This document shows positions 10,525-22,544 of a DNA stretch of 64,000 nucleotides, piece after piece. Both the position numbers and the translations under genes were made by a program. Position 1 is the stretch's first letter, and each line of letters starts with the position of its first letter. The stretch is from NCBI GenBank assembly GCA_037952775.1, contig JBANAY010000003.1:36456001-36520000 (forward strand), given 5' to 3'. The DNA comes from Clonostachys chloroleuca (taxonomy: Eukaryota; Ascomycota; Sordariomycetes; Hypocreales; Bionectriaceae). Below the pieces are notes generated by a model, which had not been told where the DNA came from, made no database searches, and worked only from the letters and a program-made list of their open reading frames with translations.

Positions 10525-12418
10525 ATGCATCTCAATATAGCACTTGCCTCGGCCTTTGTTGTCAACGCGTCCGCCTTCATCATCGGCACAGAGCGTGCCC
10601 CATTAATCGGTCCCTCTTTCGCAACCAACTTTGACCATTTTACCTCGAAACACCTCGAAGATGCTAAAAACGAGTTCTCCGGCCGCCTCGAGCAGCTTTT
10701 CTCCACTGGGAAGCTGAATCAAACCGACCTTGTGTTTGCTGTGGATGTTTTCTCTGCCACTACCAATAGTTCTATTTATAGCAAGTTTCATGTTGGAGAA
10801 GGGCAAGAGAAGATATTGACAGCAGGCGAGCTTAACTCTGATACAATTGGCCGATTAGGCAGCGTGTCGAAGCTCGTGACAGCCTATGGGCTTATTGCCG
10901 AGGCTGGAATTGAAGTCTTCAGCCACCCTGTCACAAGATACTTCCCGGAACTTCGCAGTAACTCTACTGTTCCAAACCGAATCAAGTGGGAGGAAATCAC
11001 AGTCGGCGCCCTTGCCTCTCATCAAGCCGGCACTGGTGGCGTAGGCGGTATGCTTATATTCTCAACATGTATCCATGATACTTGTCCTATTTATACTAAC
11101 ACCTCGACTATAGATTATTTCCGCAAAGTCCAAAGCGGTACCGAAATGACCGTTGATTGTAAGTCAATACGCAACTACCAAACAAAGATGATATGTTAAT
11201 TCTTGCCCCCAAGCCTATGTTGCCTTTCTTCGAGATGAGAAGCGCCCGACCATGGCAGCCTACCGGAATGCCCTCTATTCAGACGCAGGATACTCTCTAC
11301 TTGGCCATGTACTAGGACGAATCACCGGCCAGAGTTACCCGGAAGCTATGCAAAAGGTGCTCTTTGACCGCCTCGGACTGAACAGTTCCACAGCATTTCC
11401 GCCAGCTCCTGGTTCTGACGTAAATGCCATGAATCGCACCCTAGTCGCCAACACATCAAGCTTCAATGTCGACGGCCCAATCACTGCACCGTATGTCTTC
11501 CTTCTAATAGACACTTATCATGTGAATTGTATAGACTAACTCGCCTCAAGGTCCGGAGGAGTATTTGCCTCCATTTCTGATCTTCGGAAAATCGGTCTCT
11601 CGATCTTAAACTCTGAAGTCCTCTCTCCTGCCACTACCCGAGTCTGGATGAAGCCCCTGAGTGCTACGGGTAGTCTGGTTGACCTTGTTGGCGCCCCCTG
11701 GGAGATCAACCGCCTCACTATCCCAGCTACGCCTGGCTCGAATTACACTCGGGTGTCCGATCTCTACACCAAGGCTGGCGGCAATGGCGACTATACCTGT
11801 ATCCTTGCCCTCTCGCCTGATCATGGAATTGGTTACACCTTCCTTATCGCCGGAAGTACCGCCAGTAGCGCGCGCTGGCCTCTACGTCAAGCTCTTGGTG
11901 AGGTTTTCATCCCAGCTGCGGAGCGAGCGGCGGCCGAGAACGCGGAGAAGAACTATGCTGGAACATTTGTGGATACGAGTTCTGGAAACACAACCACGAA
12001 CATGACCATCACCTTTGACAAGAATGCGACCGGATTGGGCCTCAAGAGCTTCTACTTTCAAGGAGCAGAATCCCGCCATCTTCTCGCAGGCGCCACCAAG
12101 CCTATTGCTGGCTCATACCGCGTGTACCCCACCGGACCTAGCGAGACTTCTCAGTCGCTGGCGGAGCTGTATAGGAGCGAGGGGACCATCCGTGTGTCGC
12201 AGCGTATCGTCTACTACGCCTCTCCACTGGAGCCCCGTGCGGCAGCATTGGGCGGTGAGGGACTATTTGAGAACCAGTTTGAATGGTATAACGTTGGCTT
12301 CCAGGGAGCTACAGATGAGCTTGTTTTCGAAATCACCGATGGGAAGCTCGCCAGCGTCACTGTTGTAGGCGCAGAACTGCTCACTGGTAAGCCATTGGTT
12401 TTACACCGGCTGCAGTGA
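10525..12418 (+). CDS. Secreted beta-lactamase-like serine hydrolase
   Basis: Four exons: 10525-11047, 11114-11158, 11214-11490 and 11551-12418, about 570 aa. I start at MHLNIALASAFVVNASA, a signal peptide, rather than at the upstream in-frame ATG. The beta-lactamase/penicillin-binding fold (class C, EstB-like) is indicated by the SxxK motif in GSVSKLVTAYGL, followed by the conserved LASHQAG region and YSDAGYSLLGHVL, where the usual YxN triad reads Y-S-D. Near the C-terminal half of the catalytic domain, LYTKAGGNGDY occupies the K/H-T-G position as K-A-G. Fungal members hydrolyse esters or amides of unknown identity. There are several N-glycosylation sequons (NST, NSS, NTT). The Asn-to-Asp change in the triad is unusual and may alter activity. 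Confidence 0.85.
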
Positions 12419-12901
12419 AGTAGCAAGAGGGGCTTGGCAGGGTGGCGGATGTGTTTAGACAAGTTGCCTGTAAAACAGACCGGTAACTTCGTTCATCTTT
12501 TCTTTCTTTCGTTGAAAATTACTTAGATCTAACATTCCGTATGCAATTAGTTCATTTTGACCCTCTTGCAAACGAGTACCAAATACAGATAGAACCTTGA
12601 GCTGTAGTCCCAGACGATTAGTTGACCCTAAATATAAAACAGTACTTCCTGGGACTCGCCTGTTATAAACTTCAGAGTTTCCGTCCTATTCTTGAATAAT
12701 TCGCGTGGTCTTTCTCTTAAAATCATCATTCCTCTATTCGGGTTATTTGAACGAACAATCTCCAACTATAACTGTGAACTGGAGTGTAATGCTACAATAC
12801 AAGCCTAAACAAGACATCGAGATAGGAGCCAATGAGTTGGGTCTTATGAAACTGTAAAAATGATAGTAGGAGGGCAAGGAGATTGAGCTCAAGGTACTGC
12901 C
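12419..12901. other. Intergenic, convergent gene ends
   Basis: Spacer between the 3' ends of the beta-lactamase-like gene and the minus-strand dehydrogenase. It is AT-rich and only 3' untranslated sequence is expected. Confidence 0.6.
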
Positions 12902-14129
12902 CTACAGGTGCGCTTTGGCTTGTGTCTCGCACCAATTCCAAAATACTTCCGCGACAGATCCACCCCCTTCCAATCCTCCTACGTAAGCCGTCTCTATGTC
13001 GCTTCTTGGTCGAGAAAGCCGACCCCACGGTTTAATGTACGAACCGGTATGTTCCGGAGTGATGTCGCTCGACCAGCCGGCGTATAGCTCCGTATGAGCA
13101 CCATGAATGGCATCATGCCCGAGAATCCACTGCAAAATGCATTCGTAAGTTTGGAAGCGTGGCTAGCTGCCAGCGTATATGTTACTTACCGTAATGAATC
13201 GCTCAACTGGATGAAAATGACGAAGAAGGTCCGTCCTCAAGTTTCCAGGATTCCATGCCTGCAGTGGCTAAGATTGGTCACTATTCTTTCTGAATCTTGA
13301 GTCGGGCTATACGTACCACACTGACAATCCCATCAGATTTGTATCGTCGCGCAAACTCGGATGAGATAAGGGCGTTGCCAGCCTTAGATTGACCATAATC
13401 AACCGTTCGTTTATCATGCACCTTGGGTGAACCATCGCTCCCCAACTCGACGCCAAATCTTGGAGCGATCAAATCGGTGAACACAGATGACGCCCATGTC
13501 ACTCTGACGGTGCCTTCGGGCTCAACAGCTGCCGTTGCTTGCAGGAGAGGAAGCAGCTGCATTGTAAACATCAGTGGCCCTATACAGTTTGTCCCCATCT
13601 GCAACTCGTGGTCCTATATCGGATTAGCGAACGAAGGCGAAGGCAAAACAAAACAGAACTCGAATAGTGGAACGAACCTGTTTTGTTTTGGAGCCCACCG
13701 GAGGCCTCATGACTCCAGCATTATTTGTCAAGACGTGCAACCGATCCTCTTTCGACTTGAACAGATCTGCGGACACCTTGATACTACTCAAGTCGGCCAG
13801 GTCTAAAGGAAGGAATGCCAAGCGGCCGACTGAAGAGGGACAATCGGCCCGCAGCGCGAGAACCGCTTTTGCTCCCTTCTCTGGGTCTCTTCCCGCAATA
13901 TAGACCGTTCCATTTTTACGATAGAGAATCTTCGAGAGCTCGAACCCTACGCCGCTATACCCGCCAGTGACAATGAAGACCTGCAACTCGATCAGAACTC
14001 GCATTTAGACGCCCGTGGGCTTGGCAGCGCTACCTTTCTGCTCTGGTCAGGCAGATTGGCCTCAGTCAGCGTGGCTTTCGGAATTCGGATAGATTGGTCA
14101 ACTGCGGATGCGAACGCAGCGAAATTCAT
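12902..14129 (-). CDS. Short-chain dehydrogenase/reductase (retinol dehydrogenase-like)
   Basis: Five exons on the minus strand: 14129-14034, 13980-13678, 13613-13317, 13258-13190 and 13129-12902, all joined in phase, giving 330 aa. The N terminus MNFAAFASAVDQSIR leads to the NAD(P)-binding VFIVTGGYSGVG, the LTNNAGVM loop and the catalytic YGQSK (YxxxK) in exon 3, followed by AWNPGNLRTDLLRH. The enzyme would oxidise or reduce an alcohol/ketone substrate with NAD(P); the substrate is unknown. Exon 5 starts WILGHDAIHGAHTELY. The gene looks intact: every junction keeps frame and no stop interrupts it. It converges with the beta-lactamase-like gene. Confidence 0.9.
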
Positions 14130-14557
14130 GATGACTTCGTCAAGCCCCCTTTTAGTCGTGTTTCTCGCTGCTTAGAATGAAAGCCTATCTCGTCGCGAGA
14201 TATGACCCGGTTGAGGGAGGGAACGGATTTCAAGAGAAAAAACCGATCCATCCCTCACCGATGAGTAATGTTACATCGGGGGAAGAGCACCCACCTCGGG
14301 TCGATCGCTTAATAATTTAAGCCAGGGTGGTAGGTTAGTTATATTATGACGTGCCCTGTTTTCAGCTCACTGGGCCAAGCTGAAAGGTAAAATAAATTGG
14401 CGATATCGTGGTAGCTGCTGATTTGAAAGTTTGTGATGTATTGTGGGGAAAAGCAGCTACATCAAGTTAACTCGGTTTCCTCGAGTATTCTTATGTTTGT
14501 GTTGAAGTACGGCATGAGCATATTGACAATGTTGTTCCTCAGATTCTTTCTCAAGAG
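14130..14557. other. Spacer beside the truncated transporter
   Basis: No gene seen. The missing C-terminal part of the neighbouring transporter is not recognisable here in any frame, which suggests loss by rearrangement rather than by a simple stop. Confidence 0.5.
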
Positions 14558-15654
14558 TTAAATGGAGTCGAGCTTCGGTATCTGATTATTTTCTACCCAA
14601 CTCAGTATATTCTCTACCCTGAGCATACCATTTATCACAGCGAAGACAACCAGAGCGGCCAAGGTGTTAGAGACGGACCACAAGCGAAGAATGTGACAGC
14701 GTTGAGTGCCATGGTCAAGAAGAACATGTTCATGGTGCCCAATTTATCGCAGGCCACGCCGGATATGATACGGCCCATGGCCATGGAAGCATTGAAACAG
14801 GCGACGACACCCGTGGTAGCGGCGTTGCTCAGTCCAATTGCGTCAGCGACGTAGGGGAGAAAGAATGGAGGCGTGTAGATGGCAAAGACCCCAAGAGCCC
14901 CCGAGATGAAGGAAAAGGTAAACGGCAATTGCTTGAAGATGGTCCAGTCCAGAGCGTAGCTTCGGCTTGCGGTGGGTCGCTCCTTGATCAGAAAAACGAC
15001 AGGAATGCCCGAGGCCAACGAAGCCAGGCCGAGAATGCGAAAAGTCCAAGCGATGCCGACCTTCTCTGTCAGAAACCCCGTGGCAATGCTCATGACGGTG
15101 GCGCCGATGCCACCACCAAGTTTAATGATACCATTAGCAGTTCCTAGCTTGGTGGTGAACCATTGAACTGGAAGCGTGTTGCACATGGCGTACATGAGGC
15201 CGGCGCTGATTCCATACATCACTCCACTGGTGAAGAAGAGAGCACCGACATTGGAAACCGCCTGGGCGCTCGCTATGCAGCCTAGACCATAGCATAGTAT
15301 ACCCAGGAGGCTGGTGTATCGAGCGCCGATGATGCGAGCAAGCCATACGCAAGAGGTACCAAGCCCGGGACCCATCGCGATTCCAAGAGCCCCTGCAAAA
15401 GACACTGTGCTCGAGGTTGAGTGTTGGAGCGTTTGCCTCAGTAGAGCGGCCTGGAGAATACCCCAGCAGCCGGTCCATGCATTGACCCAAAGCGTGTGTA
15501 CGAAGCAAGCAAACACAACGGCCCATCCATACCCACCATCTGGGACCTGATCTGGGTCTTGTGGAGGAGTCGTGTTCGGCGTCTCATGGAGCTCTATTGG
15601 CTGGTTCTGGTGCTGTTGAGCATTCTCAGCCCCAGCTGTCTCTGTCAATGCCAT
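14558..15654 (-). pseudogene. MFS transporter, monocarboxylate/riboflavin (MCH-type), 3'-truncated
   Basis: The open frame from 15654 gives 339 aa ending at 14635. It begins with the polar N terminus and DGGYGWAVVFACFVHTLW, the hallmark start of fungal MCT/MCH transporters, followed by about nine predicted membrane segments (LGIAMGPGLGTS, GLMYAMCNTLPVQWF, GGGIGATVMSIATGF). Family members usually have about 430-500 aa and 12 segments. Near 14683 the frame shifts: the next frame continues VTFFA/LWSVSNTLAALVVFAVING as expected, so one base (probably a T) is missing. Even in that frame, homology stops after VING and a stop follows at 14558. The final two or three membrane segments are absent. It is therefore unlikely to be a working transporter. 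Confidence 0.8.
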
Positions 15655-16800
15655 CTTGAGCGTTGCAAAGGAAATATCTCAAAGTTTAAGAAAAGGCAAA
15701 TGTGAAAGACAAGAGAAAACAAGAGCATATGCTTAAACGAAAGGTTGATCCCAAACACTCGTATCTTGCGGTCAAGCCAAATAAGAGGGCTACGAAGCGG
15801 GGAAGGAAGTGCTTTGAAATCAAGGGCAGCACGTCGTATAGCTTTGCTGCCAATTTAGGCTATGTACGACTCACAATCGGGTTGTGTCCCGGTGCGCTGA
15901 CTGGGTTCCGTCCCTCGCGCGGCGCAAGAATGCCCATTGCTGGACAACTTTAAGTACATCGATGATCAGTTCGCAATTAGCTCATGTAGGCAATTTAAAC
16001 AGCCAGCTTGCGTAACCTCACAGGGAGTCTCACAGGGAGGGGAGAACCAAAGTTCCATCATGGGGTGACATCCTAGTAGTTGGCATCCGTGGCAGCGAGA
16101 CGCCAATGACATGGACCAAGCAGGTCAGCTCATGTTAGTCCACTTGACCGACTATAATGGTGAGGAATAGCCCATCGAGATCTTGGCTTTTGCGGCTTAC
16201 CTTCCCCAATTGAAAATCTGCGTTATCTCTGGCTCATCTCTGCATATACCAATGGATCACACCGACAGCATCCGTGAGGACAAATAAAGAGTTTTGGGCC
16301 AATTCGACACGGTGGTCGTTGAAGACAGCAGTTTTTGATTGTGCTAAAGTGCCATGAATCGTGGGCTTTCCTCTAGGTTTTAGGGAACAACTTGAACGTT
16401 CGAGTTGAGACAGATCGCCCTTGATGGCTGGAGGGAGAGCCACCCCTGTGATCGGAGAAGGCTATGCGACCTGCCATCCATCAAGATATGTCAGATTGTG
16501 GAAGAAATCAGTAAGGATTAAGTGCAGGTATGTACAATACTTACACTAAGAAGCCAGTAGCCGCATATATCGAGTCCATGATATCACGTTATTAATGCAA
16601 GCTCACACGGTTCCATGTCTCAGCGCTTACCGCCGTTTATTATCCGCTTATATATGCAATTTCGAATTCTGAAAGGGATACGCTTCTTACGCGAAGCCAA
16701 CGTGTTGTAAAAAGCCGATTCACTACCTCTAGCTAAGTAGAGGAAGAGAAGCCCAGACCAAGAGGGACATACACTGATAAGATTTACAGGCAGTGTTCTT
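15655..16800. other. Intergenic, no gene supported
   Basis: A 1.1-kb spacer upstream of the transporter and downstream of the second dehydrogenase. A 69-codon minus-strand frame at 16234-16443 reads like protein sequence but has no recognised domain and no partner exon. Confidence 0.5.
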
Positions 16801-17775
16801 TTATGTGTGACATGCTTCGCTCTCAAGCGTAGAGAACGTCTTCAGTTCCTCCTCGGTCCAATTCCATAGCTTCTCCGCCAAATCTTCGTCGATCGCTTCA
16901 GGCCGTCTTTTCCCTGGCAAGCCCAGTGGGTCGTAGTATTCTCCGTTTATCAACCCATTCATCGTCGTTGCGGCCCAGACTTGATGTTTCGCCACAGTTT
17001 CTACCGGCTGATAGAGAAGGAAACGATTGAGAGTCGCATTCAACATTCTTTCCACCAGCCCAATGTCTGTTACACCCGCCTGCAAGGCAGTGTCGGCCGC
17101 TCCCGGATGAACCGCGACGAAAGTGACCTCGGGATGTTCCTTGGCAAGCTGGCGGGCAAGGAGAATATTGGCTAATTTGCTCTGTGCATATCTTTGGAGG
17201 GTGGGTATTTGTTCTGCTGTAGTCTTCAGGTGATGGAACTGAATCCCTCCTTTGGGCGCATTCCAGTGGCTATATGAGCTGAGGATAACCACACGCACTG
17301 CGTGACCCTCACTAGCGGTCACTTGGAGGCTTGGGAGTAAAAGTTTCGTTAATAGGGCATGGCCCAAGTAGTTGATACCGAACTGGATTTCATAGCCGTC
17401 CTCAGTTAGACCGGGTGCAATCCCCATCACCCCCGCATTCAACATGAGGATATCAAGACGATTGATTTGGCTGAGAAGAAGTTGCGCAGCGCTTCTTATA
17501 GATTTGAAGGAGCCAAGATCGAGGATCAAGGGCTTAATGGCCGTATCGGGAGCGTACTTGCGGATGTCTTTGCAAGTTTCTTCGGCTTCACTTCTTGTCC
17601 TTGAAGTGAACCATAGTTGAGAAGGCTTCTTCCAAGCCAAGTAAATGAGAGATTGCTTCCCTAGCCCAGAACTACCACCAGTAACCAGTATAACCTTTCC
17701 AGTCAGAGAGGGAATGTCATTTTCGGGATCAAAAACGGCGGAATTGCTTCCAGTTATTGAACCCAATCCAAACAT
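16801..17775 (-). CDS. Short-chain dehydrogenase/reductase (WW-oxidoreductase/retinol dehydrogenase-like)
   Basis: Single exon. The frame opens at 17826, but I prefer the internal Met at 17775 (MFGLGSITGSNSAVFDPEND), giving 324 aa. It has KVILVTGGSSGLGK (cofactor loop), SRTRSEAEE, LDILMLNAGVMG (NAG motif), the catalytic Ser in VILSSYSHW and RYAQSKLANILLARQL (YxxxK), then VHPGAADT. The C terminus EDLAEKLWNWTEEEL is typical of fungal members that act on lipophilic alcohols or ketones. It is divergent from the Zn2Cys6 regulator at 18442, with about 670 bp between start codons, so the two may share a control region. Confidence 0.88.
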   Translation of the reverse strand: MFGLGSITGSNSAVFDPENDIPSLTGKVILVTGGSSGLGKQSLIYLAWKKPSQLWFTSRTRSEAEETCKDIRKYAPDTAIKPLILDLGSFKSIRSAAQLLLSQINRLDILMLNAGVMGIAPGLTEDGYEIQFGINYLGHALLTKLLLPSLQVTASEGHAVRVVILSSYSHWNAPKGGIQFHHLKTTAEQIPTLQRYAQSKLANILLARQLAKEHPEVTFVAVHPGAADTALQAGVTDIGLVERMLNATLNRFLLYQPVETVAKHQVWAATTMNGLINGEYYDPLGLPGKRRPEAIDEDLAEKLWNWTEEELKTFSTLESEACHT

Positions 17776-18441
17776 GATGGTGCATTTTAAACTGCAGGAT
17801 TCAACGTATGATTTCGAGGAGTTCAATGTCGTCTACCAGAGTATGGGGCTTAGGGCCATTATTTATTGGGAGGCGCACACGCTTGGATCCAGTTTAAACC
17901 ACGCAATGTTCGTTGCCTGTAAGTTGACGTAAGACTGGGTGTCTGCCTGTTTGTCTACGATTCTTCACTTCACTTGAAAAAAAGGGATATTTTGACTTTC
18001 TAAAATTAAAACGTAGCTAAATGTTACAGAAGGTACAGTAATAGGATATATTTTCATTCATCTTCTAGTATTTTTAGTTGGAGGTCTGGGGGTTTTATGT
18101 CTTCGTGGCTAGCTAGTAGCAAATTTGGGCATCTACACAACTAGCTATATTACAGGCATCTAGTTGAAATTACCTCTATCTGAAGAGTCCACCCCTTGTA
18201 AGGTGAAGATAAGATGGGAAAGTTTTGGTTTGGGCCTTGTATCGGTTGACCATTCCACCAGTTCCTCTTAGTACGGTCGGAGCTCCGCCTTTGTGATATC
18301 AACTAGATTGTCGGCCTCCGATCCCGAAACTCCACCGAACATCACGTGTCTTAGTACCCTTCCGGAATCTCATCCCGCTTTTGAGAGACTTGAAACTCTA
18401 CTCTTCCAATACTCCCAAGACACTATGCTGGAGGTAGCAGT
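17776..18441. promoter_or_regulatory. Divergent promoter region, SDR / Zn2Cys6 regulator
   Basis: About 670 bp between divergent starts. It is AT-rich with short homopolymers. No clear TATA box or palindromic CGG pair stands out, so the call rests on position only. Confidence 0.4.
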
Positions 18442-20990
18442 ATGGAGAATGAAGGCAGCACTCAGTCACCGCAATCTAATTCTATTCGATATAGAAAGAA
18501 GACCCTGAATGCGTGAGTCTTGGAATGCAAGGCTTGATAACCTAATTCTGCCACGACATGAATTTTCAGCTCGTTCTGATGCAAGGGTTTTAGGTGTATC
18601 GGCTGCCGGAATCGAAAGACGAGATGTTCCGGTAGAAACCCATGCGAAAGGTGCATTGCTCGAAAAGAATCGTGTATTTTTGAAGAAAAAGAGAAAAAAG
18701 CAGCTGTACCTGTAGAGTAAGGTTACCTACCCATGACTTCCTAAGTCAACGCACAGTTGAAGCAACCTCTGGCTCACAATCATCGAAGTTATATTGATGG
18801 GTTGCTTGACCGAATAAAATCTCTCGAGTCCCAATTAGAGACTTCTCACGACCAGACTGCACCTGGTCCTAGTTCAAGTCATGATGGAGACCAACAGACG
18901 CCACGAAGGTCTACCAATAATGACGGGACCTCACGGGTCGATTTCGTTAGTCTCCCCTGTCTATGTATAACACCGTGTTTGCATAGCTTACACGCCAGAA
19001 ATAGAACAAGCCTCATGAGTATGATGACCTTACCAACTCTTTGGTAGCCTCAGAGCCTCAAATCAAGGTGAAGCGCTACGGACAGCCCAGTCAGTAAAAC
19101 CCCGGTACGATATCCTCAATCCCGCTAACCTTTTGGGTAGCATATCTTGGACACAGTTCGACCTTGTCATTTAGTAGAAATGTCCGCAACCTTTTGCAAC
19201 GCTCTACCCCAGTGGCAGACCCGGGCAGCGTCTCTGTTGAGCGTGAAGATATCTCCTATAACACCACACTGCCAGCTATTAAATTAGACTTGGCCAGCAT
19301 TCCCCTTCCTCGTCTTCAATATGCCGAGTACTTGACTAGTACAGTGGTGGTGCAACTCGGCTCACTGTACTGTCTATTTGAACAAGATTCCTTTGTTAAA
19401 AACCTTAGGCAATTCTACGAGGCACGATCAAAAAAGGTAACTCAGAAACCCAGCCTGTGGCACATCCAAATGCTTCTTGTGCTTGCTTTTGGGAAGTCCC
19501 TTCTGTCAAGAGAACACTCAGACAGTGGCCCATCAGGCATGACGTATTTTAAATTGGCAATGGAGGCTTTTCCTGATGTCAGACAACTGTGTGAGAACCC
19601 ATTGTTGTCTATAGAGATCCTGTCTTTAGCATCTTTGTTCCTCCATGCGGCTGATATGCTGCAAGAGTCATATATTCTTGTAAGGTCTCCCTACTCTATC
19701 GTTCGCCTGTTTGCTAACTAGCCCTCTCTAGATCGGCCAAGCTTTGAGGATATCTGTTACTCAAGGATTGAATCAAGCTTTCCCTGAGCCCCTTCGGCCC
19801 CCAAATGTCGAATATATGAGAAGGTTGTGGTGGTCTGTGTACTGTATTGATCGAAAAAGCGCGGCATTACTCGGAAGCCCTTCAGTTATGCGAGATGAAG
19901 ACATAACTATTCCGGTGCCAAGTATTCAAAAGGGTCATGAGTCGCAAAATGTGATTTCAATTCATGTCGCCCTCTCCTCCCACCTAGGCAAGATCCTGGA
20001 TGGTACGTGCCACAAGCCGCGCTTAAGATGAGAGACTAATTAGGCCAGTTATCTATGGAATGCGCGGCCACAGTCGGGGCAAGTTTGTGATCGAAGTGCA
20101 GGCTATCCTTTCACGACTTGCCGAGACCTCTTCGGTACTCAATGAACACTTGGACCTAGATACGGCACGATCAAATGAACCAATCTCAAGAGACGCGACT
20201 ACTCTGCATCTTCTATTACACCAGGTACAACATGAAACTTCAACCTCCAGAATTCAAAGCTAATTCTAAAAGTGCGTCATCCTCACTGTGAGGCCAGTTC
20301 TGTTCTCCCTTTTGAAGCCGCTCCTCAGCCCAGAGAGCGCCTCCCAGCCATCCGCGTTCTCGTTTGAGTCTCTGCTCAGAATGTGTGTGGAATCTTCTAT
20401 TCGTATCCTCCAGATTATGTTCACACTTCAGCAGCAATCGATGTGTGGTGAGAAACGGTCCTGATTTCGAATAAAACTTTTGCTAATTGGTTCAAGATAT
20501 TTTTCTACCTTATGATATCGATGCACTTTTCTCAGCCAGCTTCGCCCTGTTGCTCATTGACATTATTAGACCAGCCAAGGAGTTACTATGGGATCTTCCT
20601 AAGGTCATCAATCTCTTGGATTCCTTTATTGAGCGACAAGTAGCTCCCGCGAAGACTTATAAAATCGATCTTTTGCAGCTCATCGAACTTAACAAGAAGA
20701 TACATGGTGCCAGGAGCATGATAGAGCAAGGCCGTACGACTACTGCCGATTCCATCGATCATGCTGGACATGGAGACAACTACGTTCCTCAAGCTATCAT
20801 GACAGACGCATCGCCCGATCCCATTTGGTCGCGGGTACGAGATGGGGAGAATAGTCTCATCCCAATGCACCCAGACACTATCAATTCTGTAATTGAGGAT
20901 CTCAACTTTGAGGGAGTAGAGTTGCTTGATGCTACGATGCCGAATGACAGTTGGATGTGGAACTTCAATGACTTGTCCGATCCATCTTAG
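18442..20990 (+). CDS. Zn2Cys6 transcription factor with Fungal_trans domain, nine exons
   Basis: Exons: 18442-18512, 18594-18711, 18757-18945, 19005-19093, 19157-19679, 19732-20002, 20049-20224, 20273-20447 and 20497-20990; 2106 nt, 701 aa, every junction in phase. After the first splice the zinc cluster reads ACIGCRNRKTRC, then SGRNPCERCIARKESCIF: exactly C-x2-C-x6-C-x5-C-x2-C-x6-C. The linker SYIDGLLDRIKSLESQLE is a dimerising coiled coil. The middle domain has the family landmarks RYGQPS..LSFSRNVRNLL, LRRLWWSVYCIDRK-type WW motif and DEDITIPVPS. The C terminus is acidic (SWMWNFNDL). It binds DNA, probably at CGG-containing sites. Next to the proline-catabolism genes it is the natural candidate regulator, but this is by position only. 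The second intron could instead start at 18706. Confidence 0.9.
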
Positions 20991-21550
20991 TCGTTCCCTA
21001 AATAATTCACATTGAACTGTCAATACTTTGATTTTTCACATCGATGGCCACACAGACTTGCAGACGATTGTCTAAAATCCTAGTAATACGTCTCAAGTGA
21101 TGTAATCAAAATGCCAAATTACGCGCAGAGACCTCAAAGAAATGGCACGCCCCGTGCCGTTTGATTCAGATATATTGCTAGTTTATATTCTGTCATTATA
21201 GAAGATTAGATCTGTCTAGGGCTATAAAATAGCCTGAGCGACCAAGATTTGAAAGAATGCATTTATACGAGGATGTGATTGGAAACGATTGCCGGTCTAA
21301 GAAGAATAGACCAAACATATGGATTGACTATAGACACGAATTGCTAAATAGAGGCAGCCAGGAGCTAATTTCTTAAAGTAGCAAATAGTATAGTTGATGG
21401 CCCAACTACAGTAGAAACTGGTGTCGGTTCTTCAACTATTATGGAATCAACTAGTCCACTACTGGCCATGAAAACGTACGCACTGCAGGAGGTCCAGTCT
21501 AAAAACGCTCAAATCATTGTCATCTTGGTTCGTCCATATTCAGCATCATT
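20991..21550. other. Intergenic, convergent gene ends
   Basis: AT-rich spacer between the regulator and the minus-strand YCII gene. No gene or repeat seen. Confidence 0.6.
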
Positions 21551-22054
21551 TTAGTTTAGGAGAGGCTGACGAACAGCCGCCACATACTATGTTCACTTCC
21601 ATTAGTATTAGTTCCCTGTCGATACCGGAGGCCACACACCGGAATAATTTGGGACTTTTCAAGATCCCAGACGCCACTTGTAGCGTATATATCGTTCTCG
21701 ATGATTTTGCGAACTTCAGCCTCGTTTTGGGCAGCGTACACCACTACACTGCCTCGAAAGAGGGCTGGCTCTCCCTCTACAGGATGCTTTTCAAAGATCG
21801 CCCCTACTATAGTGTCAAGCTGCTAGCCCCAGCGTTTGAGAATGTTTTGGTTCTGCTCGTACCACCGGCTGGCAGTTTACCAGATGCAATGAGTGGCTTT
21901 ATGCCCTCGTAATGTCCTCTTTTATCTTGTTAGTCCTTGGCAGTGCGCTCATAGAGTGGTCTACTCACTCTTTCACGCTCTTCCGAAGCTCTAACACTCC
22001 CGGTTTGTCAGGTAGGATACAAAGGAACTCTTTCTTTTGAGTCCCGGTAGCCAT
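21551..22054 (-). CDS. YCII-domain protein, four small exons
   Basis: Minus-strand exons 22054-21969, 21918-21863, 21803-21640 and 21586-21551 give 113 aa with every codon junction restored. The protein starts MATGTQKKEFLCILPDKPG, has HYEGIKPLIASGKLPAGG, then KHPVEGEPALFRGSVVVYAA, VRKIIENDIYATSGVW and IIPYVAAVRQP. This is the complete YCII (YciI-like, ferredoxin-like alpha/beta) fold with the conserved His-Asp/Glu region near the front and the NDxYxxxGVW segment. Family members are small, often dimeric enzymes of mostly unknown reaction; some are dehydrochlorinase-like. It is divergent from the RidA gene (490 bp between starts), which suggests co-regulation. Because all four exons are short, simple ORF calling misses it. 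Confidence 0.88.
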
Positions 22055-22544
22055 TGAGCGGTAGCCAGAAGGAGGAAAACGAGCTCTGAGGCTTATGTTT
22101 CGGAGCGGTGTGCTAGCCTTCAGATGAATGACGGAAGAATTCATTGTGACGACACTAGAAAAAGTTTGGAATACGGGTGGATGAATGAAAGTCTTGATAA
22201 CGGGTCTCAGCCATGGGCACCCTTTTATGCATCTCCATATGGTGATTTAGCCGTTAACTTACTCCCATTATTGTCCAAGTCTAAGTCCAGATGGAGTGTG
22301 GTTAGGGGTGGAGTTTGTGGAGGGCGGGATCTGATTCCGAAAGATCGCTCTCCCGGGATCTCATTCCTGACACTCGTCCTTGCTTTCGGAGTCATCCTCC
22401 AGTATACTGTCATATAAGATGCTTCGTTATTTGTAGGTGGCCTAAGATTAAATTTCAAACACTTTTACATACTTACGAAGGGCCAGAAAGCAGAATTTCT
22501 TTTCTATCACCTCCCAACCAAACTTTCAGCCCACAGGCTCAGTC
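22055..22544. promoter_or_regulatory. Divergent promoter, YCII / RidA
   Basis: A 490-bp region between the two divergent starts. No operator could be singled out; the call rests on gene orientation. Confidence 0.4.
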
